Source: Firmicutes bacterium ADurb.Bin248 (GTDB lineage: Bacteria > Bacillota > Clostridia > Christensenellales > CAG-138). Taken from it: a stretch of DNA of 54,899 bases. The notes under the pieces are model-generated. The model was not told where the DNA came from and did not search any database. It was given only the letters and a program-made list of their open reading frames with translations. The DNA lies in the NCBI GenBank assembly GCA_002069725.1, contig MWBW01000013.1, forward strand, positions 1 through 54,899. The letters run 5' to 3'. Numbering within the stretch: position 1 is the first letter of the stretch; the number at the start of each line of letters is the position of its first letter. This document shows, piece by piece, positions 26,475-35,450 of the stretch. The position numbers and the translations under genes were made by a program.

Positions 26475-28013
26475 ATGATCCCCCTGCCCAAAGCCGCCGT
26501 TTCCCGCGAGGGACGCTTCCCCCTGCCCGAAGGCGCCGCCGTTTGGATCGATCCCGCGCTCGCGGACGCGCGCGAAGGCATATTCTCTCTGCTGCCGGGG
26601 CTGTGCCCGGGGAGGGAGGATGCGGACGTGCGCTTCTCGCACGACGCCGTGATTCCCGGCGAGGCATACCGCCTCGTATGCGATGAGAAAGGCGTCGGGA
26701 TTGCCGCCTCGGGCGTCGCGGGCGCGGTATACGGCGCGGCGACGCTGCGGCAGTTGCTTGCCGGGGAAAACGACCCGCCGTACCTTGCCATAGAGGACGC
26801 GCCGCGCTTCCCGTGGCGCGGCATCAGCCTGGACGTGTGCCGCCACTTCTTCCCGGCGGATACGATCAGGAAGCTCATCAACGCGCTCGCGCTCTATAAG
26901 TTCAACACATTGCACCTGCACCTCTCGGACGACCAGGGCTTCCGCGTCGAAAGCGAGAGGTTCCCCAAGCTCAATTCCGTCGGCTCATTCCGCAAAAGCA
27001 GCGCCGTCAAGCGCGGCAGGGGCGAAGTTCAGGATGGAATCCCCCACGGCGGCTTCTACGCGAAGGCGGAGGTCCGCGAGCTCGTCGCGTACGCCGCGGC
27101 GCGCGGCATCAGCGTCATCCCCGAGTTCGACGTGCCCGGGCATACGACGGCCATGCTCGCGGCCTATCCGGAGCTTTCCTGCGACGGGCGCAAAACCGAG
27201 GTCGAAACCTCCTACGGCATAAAGGATTTCTCCGCGCACATACTCTGCGGGGGCGACGGGAGGGTCTATGAATTCCTCGCATGCCTCATCGACGAGATGC
27301 TGGAGCTTTTTCCCGCGCCGTATTTCCATCTGGGCGGGGACGAAGCGGTCAAGACCGAGTGGAGGAAGTGCGAAAAATGCCGGCAGGCCATCCGCGAACA
27401 CGGCCTTTCGGGCGAGCGCGCGCTGCAGGGATATCTGCTCGAAAGACTCCGGCTGCATCTCAGGGAACGCGGCCGGGAGGCGATCATCTGGAACGACGGG
27501 CTCGCGGACACGACGGGAACGGAGTTCGTCTGCCAGCACTGGCTCACGGGCCTCGGGAAGGGCAAAAGGCGCACCGTGCGCCATCTCAACGCGGGCGGGC
27601 GGGCGATCATGAGCGACTTCTTCCGCCTCTATTTCGATTACCCTTACGCCATGACGCCGCTCAAAAAGACATATCAATATAAGATGCTTCCGCGCGGGCT
27701 CACGCGGGAGGCCGAATCGCGCGTGCTCGGGGGAGAGTGCGCCATATGGACCGAGTGGATCGAGGACGAGGAAAAGCTCTTTTTCAACCTGCTGCCCCGC
27801 CTCGCCGCCGCGGGTGAAATCTTCTGGAGCGCGCCCGGGGCGGCGGACTATGCGGGCTTCGTGCGAAGGCTGAGCGCGCAGTACCGCATCTACGATGAAA
27901 TGGAACTGCCATACGCCCGCGGCATGGAACAGCCGAAGAACCGGCTCGCGCGCGCGAAGACCGTGCGTGCGTTCTATGGGAAAAACGCATACGTTGAGCT
28001 TGATTCGCGATAA
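26475..28013 (+). CDS. GH20 beta-N-acetylhexosaminidase (512 aa)
   Basis: A glycoside hydrolase family 20 enzyme that removes terminal beta-GlcNAc or GalNAc. The N-terminal accessory domain ends near VYGAATLRQLL. The barrel begins with FPWRGISLDVCRHFFP and continues with HLHLSDDQGFR, IPEFDVPGHT and the catalytic Asp-Glu pair in HLGGDEA. Late WTEWIEDEEKLFFNLLPRLAA closes it. No signal peptide is visible, suggesting a cytoplasmic enzyme acting on imported oligosaccharides. The start at 26475 follows GGAGGT at eight bases. Confidence 0.9.
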   Translation: MIPLPKAAVSREGRFPLPEGAAVWIDPALADAREGIFSLLPGLCPGREDADVRFSHDAVIPGEAYRLVCDEKGVGIAASGVAGAVYGAATLRQLLAGENDPPYLAIEDAPRFPWRGISLDVCRHFFPADTIRKLINALALYKFNTLHLHLSDDQGFRVESERFPKLNSVGSFRKSSAVKRGRGEVQDGIPHGGFYAKAEVRELVAYAAARGISVIPEFDVPGHTTAMLAAYPELSCDGRKTEVETSYGIKDFSAHILCGGDGRVYEFLACLIDEMLELFPAPYFHLGGDEAVKTEWRKCEKCRQAIREHGLSGERALQGYLLERLRLHLRERGREAIIWNDGLADTTGTEFVCQHWLTGLGKGKRRTVRHLNAGGRAIMSDFFRLYFDYPYAMTPLKKTYQYKMLPRGLTREAESRVLGGECAIWTEWIEDEEKLFFNLLPRLAAAGEIFWSAPGAADYAGFVRRLSAQYRIYDEMELPYARGMEQPKNRLARAKTVRAFYGKNAYVELDSR

Positions 28014-28057
28014 AGCGCCGTCTTGCGCCAAGCTTCGCGGGATGGTAAGATAGCCCT

Positions 28058-28747
28058 ATGGAAAAACGGATCGCCTTCTTCGGCCCCTTCAACAAAAGGA
28101 GCGCCCTCTACTTTGCGCTCGTGTTCGCGGCGCAGCTGTTCGTCTACCTCGTGCCGACGATCTTCATGCCCATGGTGCGCATGCACGACATCGCGCTGCC
28201 CGTGGACGCGCTCATCCCGTTCTGGCCCGCGTTCGTGATCCCGTACGTGCTGGTGTTCTTCGAGTGGGGCTACTGCTACCTGCTCGCGCCCCTGCTGGAA
28301 AGGGAGCGTTTCGCGCGCTACACGGCGGCGCTGCTCGTCGGCTTCGCCGCGTGCTTCGCGGTGTACATGCTCTACCCCACGACCTACACGCGGCCGGAAA
28401 TCGAGGGCGGCGGCTTCTTTGCCAAACTCATGGAGCAGATTTTCGGCATAGACCAGCCCTCGCGCTGCATGCCCTCGCTGCACTGCTTCCTCGGCTGGCT
28501 CAACTGGCGTTTCGTTCATAAGCAGACGGCCGTGCCCAAATGGCTGCGCGCCGTCGCGCTCTTTTTCGCGCTCGTCACGCTGCCAACGACTTTGCTCGTC
28601 AAGCAGCACGTCCTTGTGGACGTGCCCACGGGCGTGCTGACGGCGGAGCTCGCGTGGTTCGTCGGAGGGCATAAGAAGATTTCCGGGTTCTTCGTCGGGA
28701 TTTTCGAGAGGATCGCGGCAAAACTCAAGGTAAACGAAGCGAGATAG
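28058..28747 (+). CDS. PAP2-superfamily membrane phosphatase (229 aa)
   Basis: Five to six membrane segments and the PAP2 motifs CMPSLHCFLGWL (PSxH) and KQHVLVDVPTG (Sx5H-D type) mark the PAP2_3 branch, related to inositol phosphoceramide synthase and phosphatidate phosphatases. It probably dephosphorylates a lipid phosphate or pyrophosphate at the membrane. It follows the GH20 gene by 44 bases and could be co-transcribed. Confidence 0.82.
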   Translation: MEKRIAFFGPFNKRSALYFALVFAAQLFVYLVPTIFMPMVRMHDIALPVDALIPFWPAFVIPYVLVFFEWGYCYLLAPLLERERFARYTAALLVGFAACFAVYMLYPTTYTRPEIEGGGFFAKLMEQIFGIDQPSRCMPSLHCFLGWLNWRFVHKQTAVPKWLRAVALFFALVTLPTTLLVKQHVLVDVPTGVLTAELAWFVGGHKKISGFFVGIFERIAAKLKVNEAR

Positions 28748-28763
28748 GCACGGTTTGACCGGG

Positions 28764-28796
28764 CGCGGGCGGAGGGTATCCGCCCGCGTTATTTAT
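28764..28796 (+). terminator. REP-like hairpin terminator after the PAP2 gene
   Basis: A 10-bp perfect stem (28764-28773 with 28779-28788) is followed by TTATTTAT. The core GGGCGGAGGGTATCCGCCC closely resembles the REP hairpins at 45.6-46.6 kb. Confidence 0.7.
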
Positions 28797-28800
28797 AAAA

Positions 28801-29586
28801 TCAAAACTCGAACATTTCCCCGACCGCGTCGCGGTGCGCCAGGGAGAGGAGGAATTCCCCGTCCGGTATGTCCGCTTCGCGAAGCGCCTGCCGAACGGTT
28901 TCCATCGCAAGGGCCTCGATGTTGTTGTCCCGGCTCAGGTGCGCGAGCACGGCGCGGCGCACGCCCGTGGAGTACAGGCGGATCAGCGCCTCGGCGCAGC
29001 AGTCGTTGGAGAGGTGGCCTTCGCTGCCGAGTATGCGGCGCTTGAGCGGGTAGGGATACGGCCCGCACCTGAGCATTTCGACGTCGTGGTTGGATTCGAT
29101 CATCAACAGCGCGCTGCCCGCCGCCGCGGCGAGCAAATCGTCGTTGAAGCAGCCGATGTCGGTCATGACGGTGAGCTTGGCGCCCCCGTCCGAAAAGGAG
29201 TACCCCACGGGCTCCGCCGCGTCGTGCGGCGTGGGGAAGGGATATACGTTGAGGCCGCCGATGTAGAAATCCCGCCCGGTCTCGAAGGCGCGCATAAGCC
29301 GCGGCTCCATGCGGCCGGTGAAGGGCAGCATGGCGTCCCACGTCCCCTCGTTCGCGTAGACGGGCACGCCGTACCTGCGCGCGAACACGCCCACGCCCGC
29401 GATGTGGTCGCTGTGGTCGTGCGTGACGAGCAGGCCGTCGATCTCCCCGGGCGCGACGCCGCGCGCGCACAGCGCCCCGGCGACGGTCCGGCCGGGGAGC
29501 CCCGCGTCCACGAGCAGCTTGACCCCGCCGCCCTCGACGTAGGCCGTGTTGCCCGAGGAACCGCTGTAAAGCGGACAGAAACGCAT
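28801..29586 (-). CDS. MBL-fold metallo-hydrolase, WalJ/YycJ-like (261 aa)
   Basis: A metallo-beta-lactamase-fold hydrolase. The N-terminus is CPLYSGSSGNTAYVE, the metal site THDHSDHIAG, and ESNHDVEML and GHLSNDCCAEAL appear later. These are typical of the YycJ/WalJ family, putative DNA-processing 5' exonucleases. Start at 29586 after GGAGG. It lies upstream of rlmH on the same strand, a common Firmicute arrangement, although the walRK genes are not here. Confidence 0.82.
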   Translation of the reverse strand: MRFCPLYSGSSGNTAYVEGGGVKLLVDAGLPGRTVAGALCARGVAPGEIDGLLVTHDHSDHIAGVGVFARRYGVPVYANEGTWDAMLPFTGRMEPRLMRAFETGRDFYIGGLNVYPFPTPHDAAEPVGYSFSDGGAKLTVMTDIGCFNDDLLAAAAGSALLMIESNHDVEMLRCGPYPYPLKRRILGSEGHLSNDCCAEALIRLYSTGVRRAVLAHLSRDNNIEALAMETVRQALREADIPDGEFLLSLAHRDAVGEMFEF

Positions 29587-29746
29587 GCTGCGGCCTCCAA
29601 ACTCAAACATGGCGCCCGCCGGGCGCGGCAGGCTGACGACAACCCCGCTTTCCGGGGGCTTTGCCCTCGAGCTCCCGCCAAGGGGATCATCCTTTGGAAT
29701 CCCTGCCGCAGGAAGCGCGCGGCGTTTCAGGAAAAGCGTGCAATCC

Positions 29747-30223
29747 TCACTTGTGATACGGTTCGTTGCCGATGATTTTATACGCGCGGTAGAGCTGCTC
29801 GAGCAGCATGACCCGGAAAAGCTGGTGCGGGAACGTCATTTTCGAGAAGGAAAGCCTGAAGTCCGCGCGCGCGAGCGCCTCGTCCGAAAGGCCGAGGGAA
29901 CCGCCTATGAGGAAAGCGATCCTGCTTTTGCCCGCGTTCTGCCAGCCAGCGAGTTTCCCCGCGAGCTCCTCGCTCGAAAGCTGCGTCCCCTCCGGCGCGA
30001 GGGTGACGGCGAGCTCCCCTTCCCGGAGTTTGTCGGTGAGCCGCGCGCTCTCGAGCCGCTTCACCTGATCGCGCTGCGCGGCGCTCAGATTTTCCGGCGC
30101 CTTCTCCTCCGCGGCCTCGATGATCTCGAGCTGCGCGTAGCGCGAGAGGCGCTTTTCATATTCGGCCAGGGCGCGGCTGAAATGCTCCTCCCGGACCCTG
30201 CCCACGCAGAGCACGCGGATCAT
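29747..30223 (-). CDS. rlmH: 23S rRNA (pseudouridine-1915 N3) methyltransferase
   Basis: A 158-residue SPOUT methyltransferase, full length for RlmH. It has the C-terminal knot motifs IAFLIGGSLGLSDEAL and the strongly conserved SKMTFPHQLFRVMLLEQLYRA, then GNEPYHK. It methylates Psi1915 in helix 69 of 23S rRNA on assembled ribosomes. The start overlaps the yitT-like stop by 4 bases (ATGA), so the two are translationally coupled. Confidence 0.95.
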   Translation of the reverse strand: MIRVLCVGRVREEHFSRALAEYEKRLSRYAQLEIIEAAEEKAPENLSAAQRDQVKRLESARLTDKLREGELAVTLAPEGTQLSSEELAGKLAGWQNAGKSRIAFLIGGSLGLSDEALARADFRLSFSKMTFPHQLFRVMLLEQLYRAYKIIGNEPYHK

Positions 30224-31176
30224 CCGTCCCCGTCCGGCGCGAGCGCGCGTTCGCTCTGTTTTTCAAGCGCGGCGTCCTTTTTGCTCCTCGTATAGTCGAT
30301 CTTCGAGAAGCCCTCGCCCATGACCTCGTTGGCCGAGCAGAGCACCGCGAAGGCGCGCGGGTCGCAGCGCTTGACGATATCCTTGATTTTATAGACTTCG
30401 CGCGGGCGGACGACCGTCATCAAAACCGCGCGCTCGGCTTTGGCGTACATGCCCATGCCCGAGAGCTTGGTGACGCCGCGGTCCATTTCGGCCATGATGG
30501 CGTCGGCGACGGGCTCTGGCCTGTCCGTGACGATGTAGAAGATGCTCGCGCGGTTGAAGCCGCGTATGATCAGGTCGCTCACATACGAGTAGAGCGCGAT
30601 GACCACGGCCGCGTACATGCCGAGCTCGAAGCTTTTGAACGCGACCATGGAGGTGACCACGATAAGCCCGTCCACGAGCAGGTAGGCCGTGCCGAGCGTA
30701 ACGCTTTTGAGCTTGGTCACGAGCAGCTTGACCAGAAGGTCCGTGCCGCCGGTCGAGCAGTCCGCCCGCGCCATGACGGCGACGAAAACGCCGTAGCTCA
30801 CGCCGCCGCAGATCGAGGCGATGAGCAGGTTGTCCGTGAGCGTGGGCAAAAAGGCGAACAGATCCGTCGTCAGCGAGTACACCAGGGCCGCGACGACGGT
30901 CGTTACAATGTATGCGCGGTCCTTCACGAACGCCGCCCAGATAAATATGGGGATATCCACCAGCAGCACGAACACGCCTATGGGGATATCCGCAAAGCTC
31001 GCCACGATGACGCCAAGGCCCGTAAGCCCGCCGCCCGCGATGCGGTTGCCCGAGAGGAAAAAACGAAGCGTCAGCGCGTAGCCGACGTTGGCGACGCACA
31101 TGAGGAGCATCCGCTTCATGAAGGAGAGGATCTCCTCTTTCGCAAATCCGGTTTTGATTTTTTCAATCAGCTTCAT
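30220..31176 (-). CDS. YitT-family membrane protein (DUF2179)
   Basis: Five to six N-terminal hydrophobic segments include NRIAGGGLTGLGVI and CSTGGTDLLVKLL, the two polar motifs of YitT. A soluble DUF2179 domain (FYIVTDRPEPVADAIMAEM...GVTKLSGMG) forms the C-terminus. Transport function is unproven. The ATG at 31176 is chosen over an upstream TTG at 31203; its ribosome binding site is weak. Confidence 0.85.
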   Translation of the reverse strand: MKLIEKIKTGFAKEEILSFMKRMLLMCVANVGYALTLRFFLSGNRIAGGGLTGLGVIVASFADIPIGVFVLLVDIPIFIWAAFVKDRAYIVTTVVAALVYSLTTDLFAFLPTLTDNLLIASICGGVSYGVFVAVMARADCSTGGTDLLVKLLVTKLKSVTLGTAYLLVDGLIVVTSMVAFKSFELGMYAAVVIALYSYVSDLIIRGFNRASIFYIVTDRPEPVADAIMAEMDRGVTKLSGMGMYAKAERAVLMTVVRPREVYKIKDIVKRCDPRAFAVLCSANEVMGEGFSKIDYTRSKKDAALEKQSERALAPDGDG

Positions 31177-31212
31177 GGCGTATGCCGCGCCGTATGCCTG
31201 CAAAGCCGCCGG

Positions 31213-31698
31213 TTACGGGTTGACGGTGAAGCCGTGCTTCTCGAAAATCGCTTTGGCGTCGTCGCCCTTGAGATAATCGAGAAATGCCCCGGCCGCGTCC
31301 TGCCGGTCGCTCATGTTCAGCTGCGCCGCGGGATAGGAAACCTCGGAGCCGTCCGAAGCCGTCCCCTTGATGCTGAACGCGCTCGGGCCCGCGAGATCGC
31401 GGCTGCCCAGCGCTTCCATCCCCGCGGGGATGAACACGTCGCAGTACGCGCCGTCCGCGAGCTTGGCCGCGAGGGCGTCCGTTTCGCCGCAGTCGAAGAG
31501 CACCACGGCGTCCTTCTTCGCGTTCGGGTTCTTTTCCGCGTCCGTATACCACTGGGCGATCTCCGTGAGCGCGTTCTCAAGCTCGGCCGCGGCGAATATC
31601 GTGATCTGGTTTGCGGATTTGGTCTCCGTCGTCTTCGCGCAGGCGGCAAAGCCGAGCGCGAGAAGGGCGGCAAGGAGGATCGCGAGGGTCTTTTTCAT
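31213..31698 (-). CDS. Shortened ModA-like substrate-binding lipoprotein (161 aa)
   Basis: A lipoprotein signal with lipobox FAAC is followed by ITIFAAAELENALTEIAQ, the typical start of molybdate-binding ModA proteins, and DGAYCDVFIPAG. The chain then jumps to VSYPAAQ...AAGAFLDYLKGDDAKAIFEKHGF, the typical ModA ending. About 80-90 residues of the usual middle (second lobe) are missing without a frameshift. No modB or modC gene is nearby. It may be a small stand-alone binder, a relic, or a specialised metal or anion sensor. Confidence 0.7.
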   Translation of the reverse strand: MKKTLAILLAALLALGFAACAKTTETKSANQITIFAAAELENALTEIAQWYTDAEKNPNAKKDAVVLFDCGETDALAAKLADGAYCDVFIPAGMEALGSRDLAGPSAFSIKGTASDGSEVSYPAAQLNMSDRQDAAGAFLDYLKGDDAKAIFEKHGFTVNP

Positions 31699-31918
31699 AG
31701 AGTGCTCCTATCTTGGTTGGGGTTGGCTTCCATGTTTTTCCGCCCGCATTATCGGCACGCGGGGCATAGACATTCTAGCATTGAATCGGCAAAAACGCAA
31801 TCGTTGTACCATTAATAGGATAACGCTTCCGGGGCGCCGCGGATTTTTTTGCGCGCGGCCGCTTGTCAGCTCCACGGCGTATGGATTAAAATAACGGAAT
31901 CAAACCGCGGAGGGCGCG

Positions 31919-32665
31919 ATGGACAAGAGGAACGTCAAATACCTGCTGCTGCGCGCCGGCGTCTATGCGCTGCTGTTCGCGCTGCTCGGCGCGCTGATCT
32001 ATTTCGCGATACAGAGCGTGCTGCCGGGCTTCCTCGAGGTGCTCGAGCAGGGCGACGAGCAGGAGATCGAGGGTTATATGCGCTCGTTCGCGGGCCTGCG
32101 CGGCCTGGCGATGGCGTTCCTGTTGCAGTTCATACAGGTCGTGAGCATCATATGCCCCGGCGGGCCCATCCAGATCGCCGCGGGCGTGGTGTTCGGCTTC
32201 TGGAGAGGGTACGCGGTGTGCGAGGCCGGATATCTCGCTGCGAACGCGGCCGTGTTCGCAGCCGCGCGCAGGCTCGGGCCCGGCATGGAGCGGCTTTTCC
32301 CCGTGGGCGAGGGCGGCAAGTCGCGCCTCAATTTCATCGGCAACTCGAAAAACCCCGCGTTTATGGTGTTCCTCGGCTGCGTCACGCCGGTGCTGCCCAA
32401 CGGCATCGTCCCCTACGTGGCCGCGCGAACGAAAATCAGGCCCGGCCGCTTCGCGCTCGCGGTGTTCCTTGGCAGCACGCCGACCTTCATGATGCTCTGC
32501 GCGCTCGGCAACCGCCTCCTGCAGGGCGATTTCCTGATCGTGGGCATCATAGGCGCCGTCTTCGTCGCGGCGGTCGTAATCGTGTATGTCAAGCGGAACG
32601 CACTGATCGCGCTGGCCGGGAGGTTGCGCGGACGGTTCGCGCGGGGGAAGGACGGGCAGGAATAA
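31919..32665 (+). CDS. TVP38/TMEM64-family membrane protein (248 aa)
   Basis: A VTT-domain protein with about six hydrophobic segments. CPGGPIQIAAGVVFGFWRG and GCVTPVLPNGIVPYVAA are the two pseudo-repeated re-entrant motifs of the DedA/TVP38 superfamily, linked to lipid scrambling or transport. Start at 31919 after GGAGGGCG. It lies divergent from the ModA-like gene across a 220-bp spacer that shows no other gene. Confidence 0.85.
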   Translation: MDKRNVKYLLLRAGVYALLFALLGALIYFAIQSVLPGFLEVLEQGDEQEIEGYMRSFAGLRGLAMAFLLQFIQVVSIICPGGPIQIAAGVVFGFWRGYAVCEAGYLAANAAVFAAARRLGPGMERLFPVGEGGKSRLNFIGNSKNPAFMVFLGCVTPVLPNGIVPYVAARTKIRPGRFALAVFLGSTPTFMMLCALGNRLLQGDFLIVGIIGAVFVAAVVIVYVKRNALIALAGRLRGRFARGKDGQE

Positions 32666-32687
32666 CGGCCGCCGGCAAAATAACATC

Positions 32688-32720
32688 AAGGCTTCCGTTT
32701 TATGGGCGGCAGCCTTTTTC
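32688..32720 (+). terminator. Terminator between the TVP38 and folD genes
   Basis: AAGGCT (32688-32693) pairs with AGCCTT (32711-32716) and is followed by TTTC on the plus strand. The stem is short, so this is a moderate call. Confidence 0.5.
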
Positions 32721-32735
32721 GTATTTTCGGTTACC

Positions 32736-33572
32736 TTAAACCGCCTTCCCCGCCGCCCGCACCGTGTGGGCGAGCAGCACCGCGCCCGTGAGCGCGCCCA
32801 CGCCGCCCGGCACGGGCGAGAAGTTGAGGGCCTTTGCGCGCGCGGCCGCGGCGACGTCGCCCGTAAGCCTGCCCTCGACCATGTTGACGCCGACGTCGAC
32901 GACGGTGCAGCACGCGCCCACGTGCTCCGCCGTGACGAGGCCGGGCCTGCCCGCGCAGGCGACGAGTATGTCGGCCTCATGGCAGGCGCAGGCGAGGTCG
33001 GCTGTTTTGGTGTGGCAGACGCTTACCGTCGCGTCGCGCGCGAGCAGCAGCGCCATGAGCGGCCTGCCCACGACCGCGCTGCGGCCGACGATGGTGACGC
33101 GTTTGCCCGCGAGCGGGATTTCATAATGATCGAGCAGCGCGACCACCGCCTCCGCCGTGCAGGGCGCGAAGGCGTCCCGCTCGCCCAGGAGTATGCGCCC
33201 GAGGCTCGCGGGGTTCATGCCGTCCACATCCTTTTCGGGGGAGACGAGCGAGGCGACGCGCGCCGCGTCGATTTGGGGCGGCAGCGGCCGCAGCACGAGT
33301 ATGCCGTGGACGGTTTTATCCCCGTCGAGCAGCGCGATTTCGCGGACCAGCGCGCTCTGGCCGCAGTCCTCCGGCAAAACGGCGTGCCTGATTTCGCAGC
33401 CCGCCGCGGCGAAGCGCTTGGCGATGGCCTTTTCATAGGAAAGGTCGTCCGGCCGCGCGCCTGCGCGCACGACGGCGAGGCGGGGCGTCACGCCGCGCGA
33501 ACCGAGCGATTCGATCTCCGGGCGGACGCGCTCCGCGAGCGCCTGCGCCGCGGGAAGGCCGGCGAGTTCCAT
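32736..33572 (-). CDS. folD: Methylene-THF dehydrogenase/methenyl-THF cyclohydrolase
   Basis: FolD oxidises 5,10-methylene-THF and hydrolyses methenyl-THF. Visible are the SYEKAIAKRF lysine motif (catalytic Lys of the YxxxK set), LPPQIDAARV, PEKDVDGMNP, the Rossmann IVGRSAVVGRPLMALLL and PVPGGVGALTGAVLL. Length (278 aa) is normal. Start at 33572 after GGAGGGTGAC, just past the fchA stop. It ends the histidine-degradation operon, where it can process the methenyl-THF made by FchA. Confidence 0.92.
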   Translation of the reverse strand: MELAGLPAAQALAERVRPEIESLGSRGVTPRLAVVRAGARPDDLSYEKAIAKRFAAAGCEIRHAVLPEDCGQSALVREIALLDGDKTVHGILVLRPLPPQIDAARVASLVSPEKDVDGMNPASLGRILLGERDAFAPCTAEAVVALLDHYEIPLAGKRVTIVGRSAVVGRPLMALLLARDATVSVCHTKTADLACACHEADILVACAGRPGLVTAEHVGACCTVVDVGVNMVEGRLTGDVAAAARAKALNFSPVPGGVGALTGAVLLAHTVRAAGKAV

Positions 33573-33573
33573 G

Positions 33574-34206
33574 TCACCCTCCGATCGGGGCGAGGAGCGC
33601 GCGGTACGCGCCTTCTCCGAGCGCCTCGCATTGCGATAGCAACGCCTCGCCCTCGGCGCGGCATTGCTCGGGGCGGTCCTCCGCCGCGACGCCGGGCAGA
33701 TTGATGAGCACGTTGAGCCACGCGCCGCGCGCGCACGCGACGAGGTTGAGCGCGGCGACGCCAAGATCGCTCGCGCAGTTGGCGTTCGAATGGCCCACGA
33801 GCGAGGATACGTGCGTCAGGCCCTCGAGCGCGAGGCGCAGCGTGCGCAGCGGGACGTTCGTCGCGGCGAGCGTGGCCGCGGCGACGGCGGCCTTTCGCGC
33901 CGCCAGTTGCGCTTCGTCGTCCCTGGGGAGCCTGTACGCCGCCGCGATCCCGTTGTACGCTTCGGTGTCGCAATCGACCTGCGCCTCGAGAAGCTTCGCG
34001 AGCGCCTCCGCGTCCACGGCGACGCGGGCGCAAAGCTCCTGATCGTCGGGATACTTCTTCTTGCCGAGGGTGAGCTTGGCTGCCATCGCCGCGAGTGCGC
34101 AGCCCTGCGCGCCGCAAAGAGCCGCGGCGCTCCCGCCGCCCGGCGCGGGCGCGTCGGAGGCGACACAGGCGAGGTATTCGGTTACTTTCATGTCCACGAG
34201 CTTCAT
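33574..34206 (-). CDS. fchA: Formimino-THF cyclodeaminase/methenyl-THF cyclohydrolase
   Basis: The FTCD-C family motif APAPGGGSAAALCGAQGCAL is near residue 20, followed by KKKYPDDQEL and a helical bundle. It converts 5-formimino-THF to methenyl-THF plus ammonia, the second step of the mammalian FTCD reaction; here it is a separate protein. 210 residues is normal. Start at 34206 after AGGAG. Confidence 0.9.
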   Translation of the reverse strand: MKLVDMKVTEYLACVASDAPAPGGGSAAALCGAQGCALAAMAAKLTLGKKKYPDDQELCARVAVDAEALAKLLEAQVDCDTEAYNGIAAAYRLPRDDEAQLAARKAAVAAATLAATNVPLRTLRLALEGLTHVSSLVGHSNANCASDLGVAALNLVACARGAWLNVLINLPGVAAEDRPEQCRAEGEALLSQCEALGEGAYRALLAPIGG

Positions 34207-34226
34207 GCTGTTTCTCCTGAGGTTTA

Positions 34227-35450
34227 TTATGGCGTGATCACGGTTTTCGCGAGGTTTGAGCCGAAGCGGTAGCACAGTGTTTCCACATCGGGCGCGTCCC
34301 ACACGACGAGCGCGCCGCGCTTGCCGGCCTCGACCGAGCCCGAAACCTCCCCGCGGCCCACGGCACAGGCCGCGTTGAGCGTGACGGAGGTGAGTATCTC
34401 CTCGGGCGTCATGCGGTATTTGAGGTACGCGAGCGTCATGCAAAGCCCGATGTTCAGCGACGGGCAGGAGCCGGGGTTGAAGTCCGTCGCGACGGCGACG
34501 GGGATGTTGTGTTCGATCATGCCGCGCGCGTTCGCGAAGCCCTTGTTCAGATAAAAGCTCGTGCCCGGCAGCAGCACGGCGACGGCGCCCGCGGCCGCGA
34601 GCGCCTCCATGCCCGCCCCGCCCGTGACGGCGAGATGCTCGGCGCTTGCCGCGCGCAGCTCCTTCGCGAGCGCGGTCCCGCCGATCTCCTCGATCTCGTC
34701 GACGTGGAGCTTGGGCTTCATGCCGTGGTAAAGCGCGGTTGTGAGCACGCGGCGGGACTGCGCGACGTCGAACGCGCCCTTTTCGCAGAACACGTCGCAG
34801 TATTCCGCGAGGCCGTCCCACGCCACGGCGGGGAGCGTCTCCCGGCAGAGCAGGGCGACATATTCGTCCGCCCGGCCGAGATATTCGCGCGGCACCGCGT
34901 GCGCGCCGAGGAACGTGGGGATCACGTCCGCGCGGTGCGTCTCCCGGAGCCGCCGGATGACGGTAAGCTGCTTGATTTCGTTCTTCGTGTCGAGCCCGTA
35001 GCCGCTTTTGGCTTCGACCGTCGTGACGCCCTGGGCAAAAAGTTCGTCCAGAAAGCCGAAGCTCTTTTCGTAGAGCTCATCCTCCGTGGCCGCTCGCGTC
35101 GCGTCCACGCTCGAGAGGATGCCGCCGCCCGCGGCGAGGATATCGAGGTAGCCCGCGCCCGCGAGCTTCAACGGGATCTCGTGCTGCCGCCAGCCGCCGA
35201 ACACGAGGTGCGTGTGCGCGTCCACGAGGCCGGGGGTTACGAGGCGGCCGCCCGCGTCGACCACGTCCGCGCCCGCGGGGCAGTCAGGCAGAACGCCGTT
35301 TTCGGTCACGGCGCAGATGACGCCGTTCTCGACGAGCACGGCGGCGTTACGGTACTTCCTGTTTCGCCCCTGCGCCGCGCCGCGAAGGGGCGCCTTGCCC
35401 TCGGGCGTCTGCAGCAGGCCGATGTTCTTGACGAGCAGGGCTTCAGACAA
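34227..35450 (-). CDS. hutI: Imidazolonepropionase
   Basis: An amidohydrolase-fold metal enzyme that opens the imidazolone ring to N-formimino-glutamate, the third step of histidine breakdown. The metal site VDAHTHLVFGG, then AKSGYGLD, HVDEIEEIGG and ATDFNPGSCPS are present. Start is placed at the TTG at 35450, preceded by GGAG at seven bases and overlapping the ftcD stop by 8 bases; the resulting 407 residues fit the family. Longer upstream ATG starts would overlap ftcD heavily. Confidence 0.92.
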   Translation of the reverse strand: MSEALLVKNIGLLQTPEGKAPLRGAAQGRNRKYRNAAVLVENGVICAVTENGVLPDCPAGADVVDAGGRLVTPGLVDAHTHLVFGGWRQHEIPLKLAGAGYLDILAAGGGILSSVDATRAATEDELYEKSFGFLDELFAQGVTTVEAKSGYGLDTKNEIKQLTVIRRLRETHRADVIPTFLGAHAVPREYLGRADEYVALLCRETLPAVAWDGLAEYCDVFCEKGAFDVAQSRRVLTTALYHGMKPKLHVDEIEEIGGTALAKELRAASAEHLAVTGGAGMEALAAAGAVAVLLPGTSFYLNKGFANARGMIEHNIPVAVATDFNPGSCPSLNIGLCMTLAYLKYRMTPEEILTSVTLNAACAVGRGEVSGSVEAGKRGALVVWDAPDVETLCYRFGSNLAKTVITP

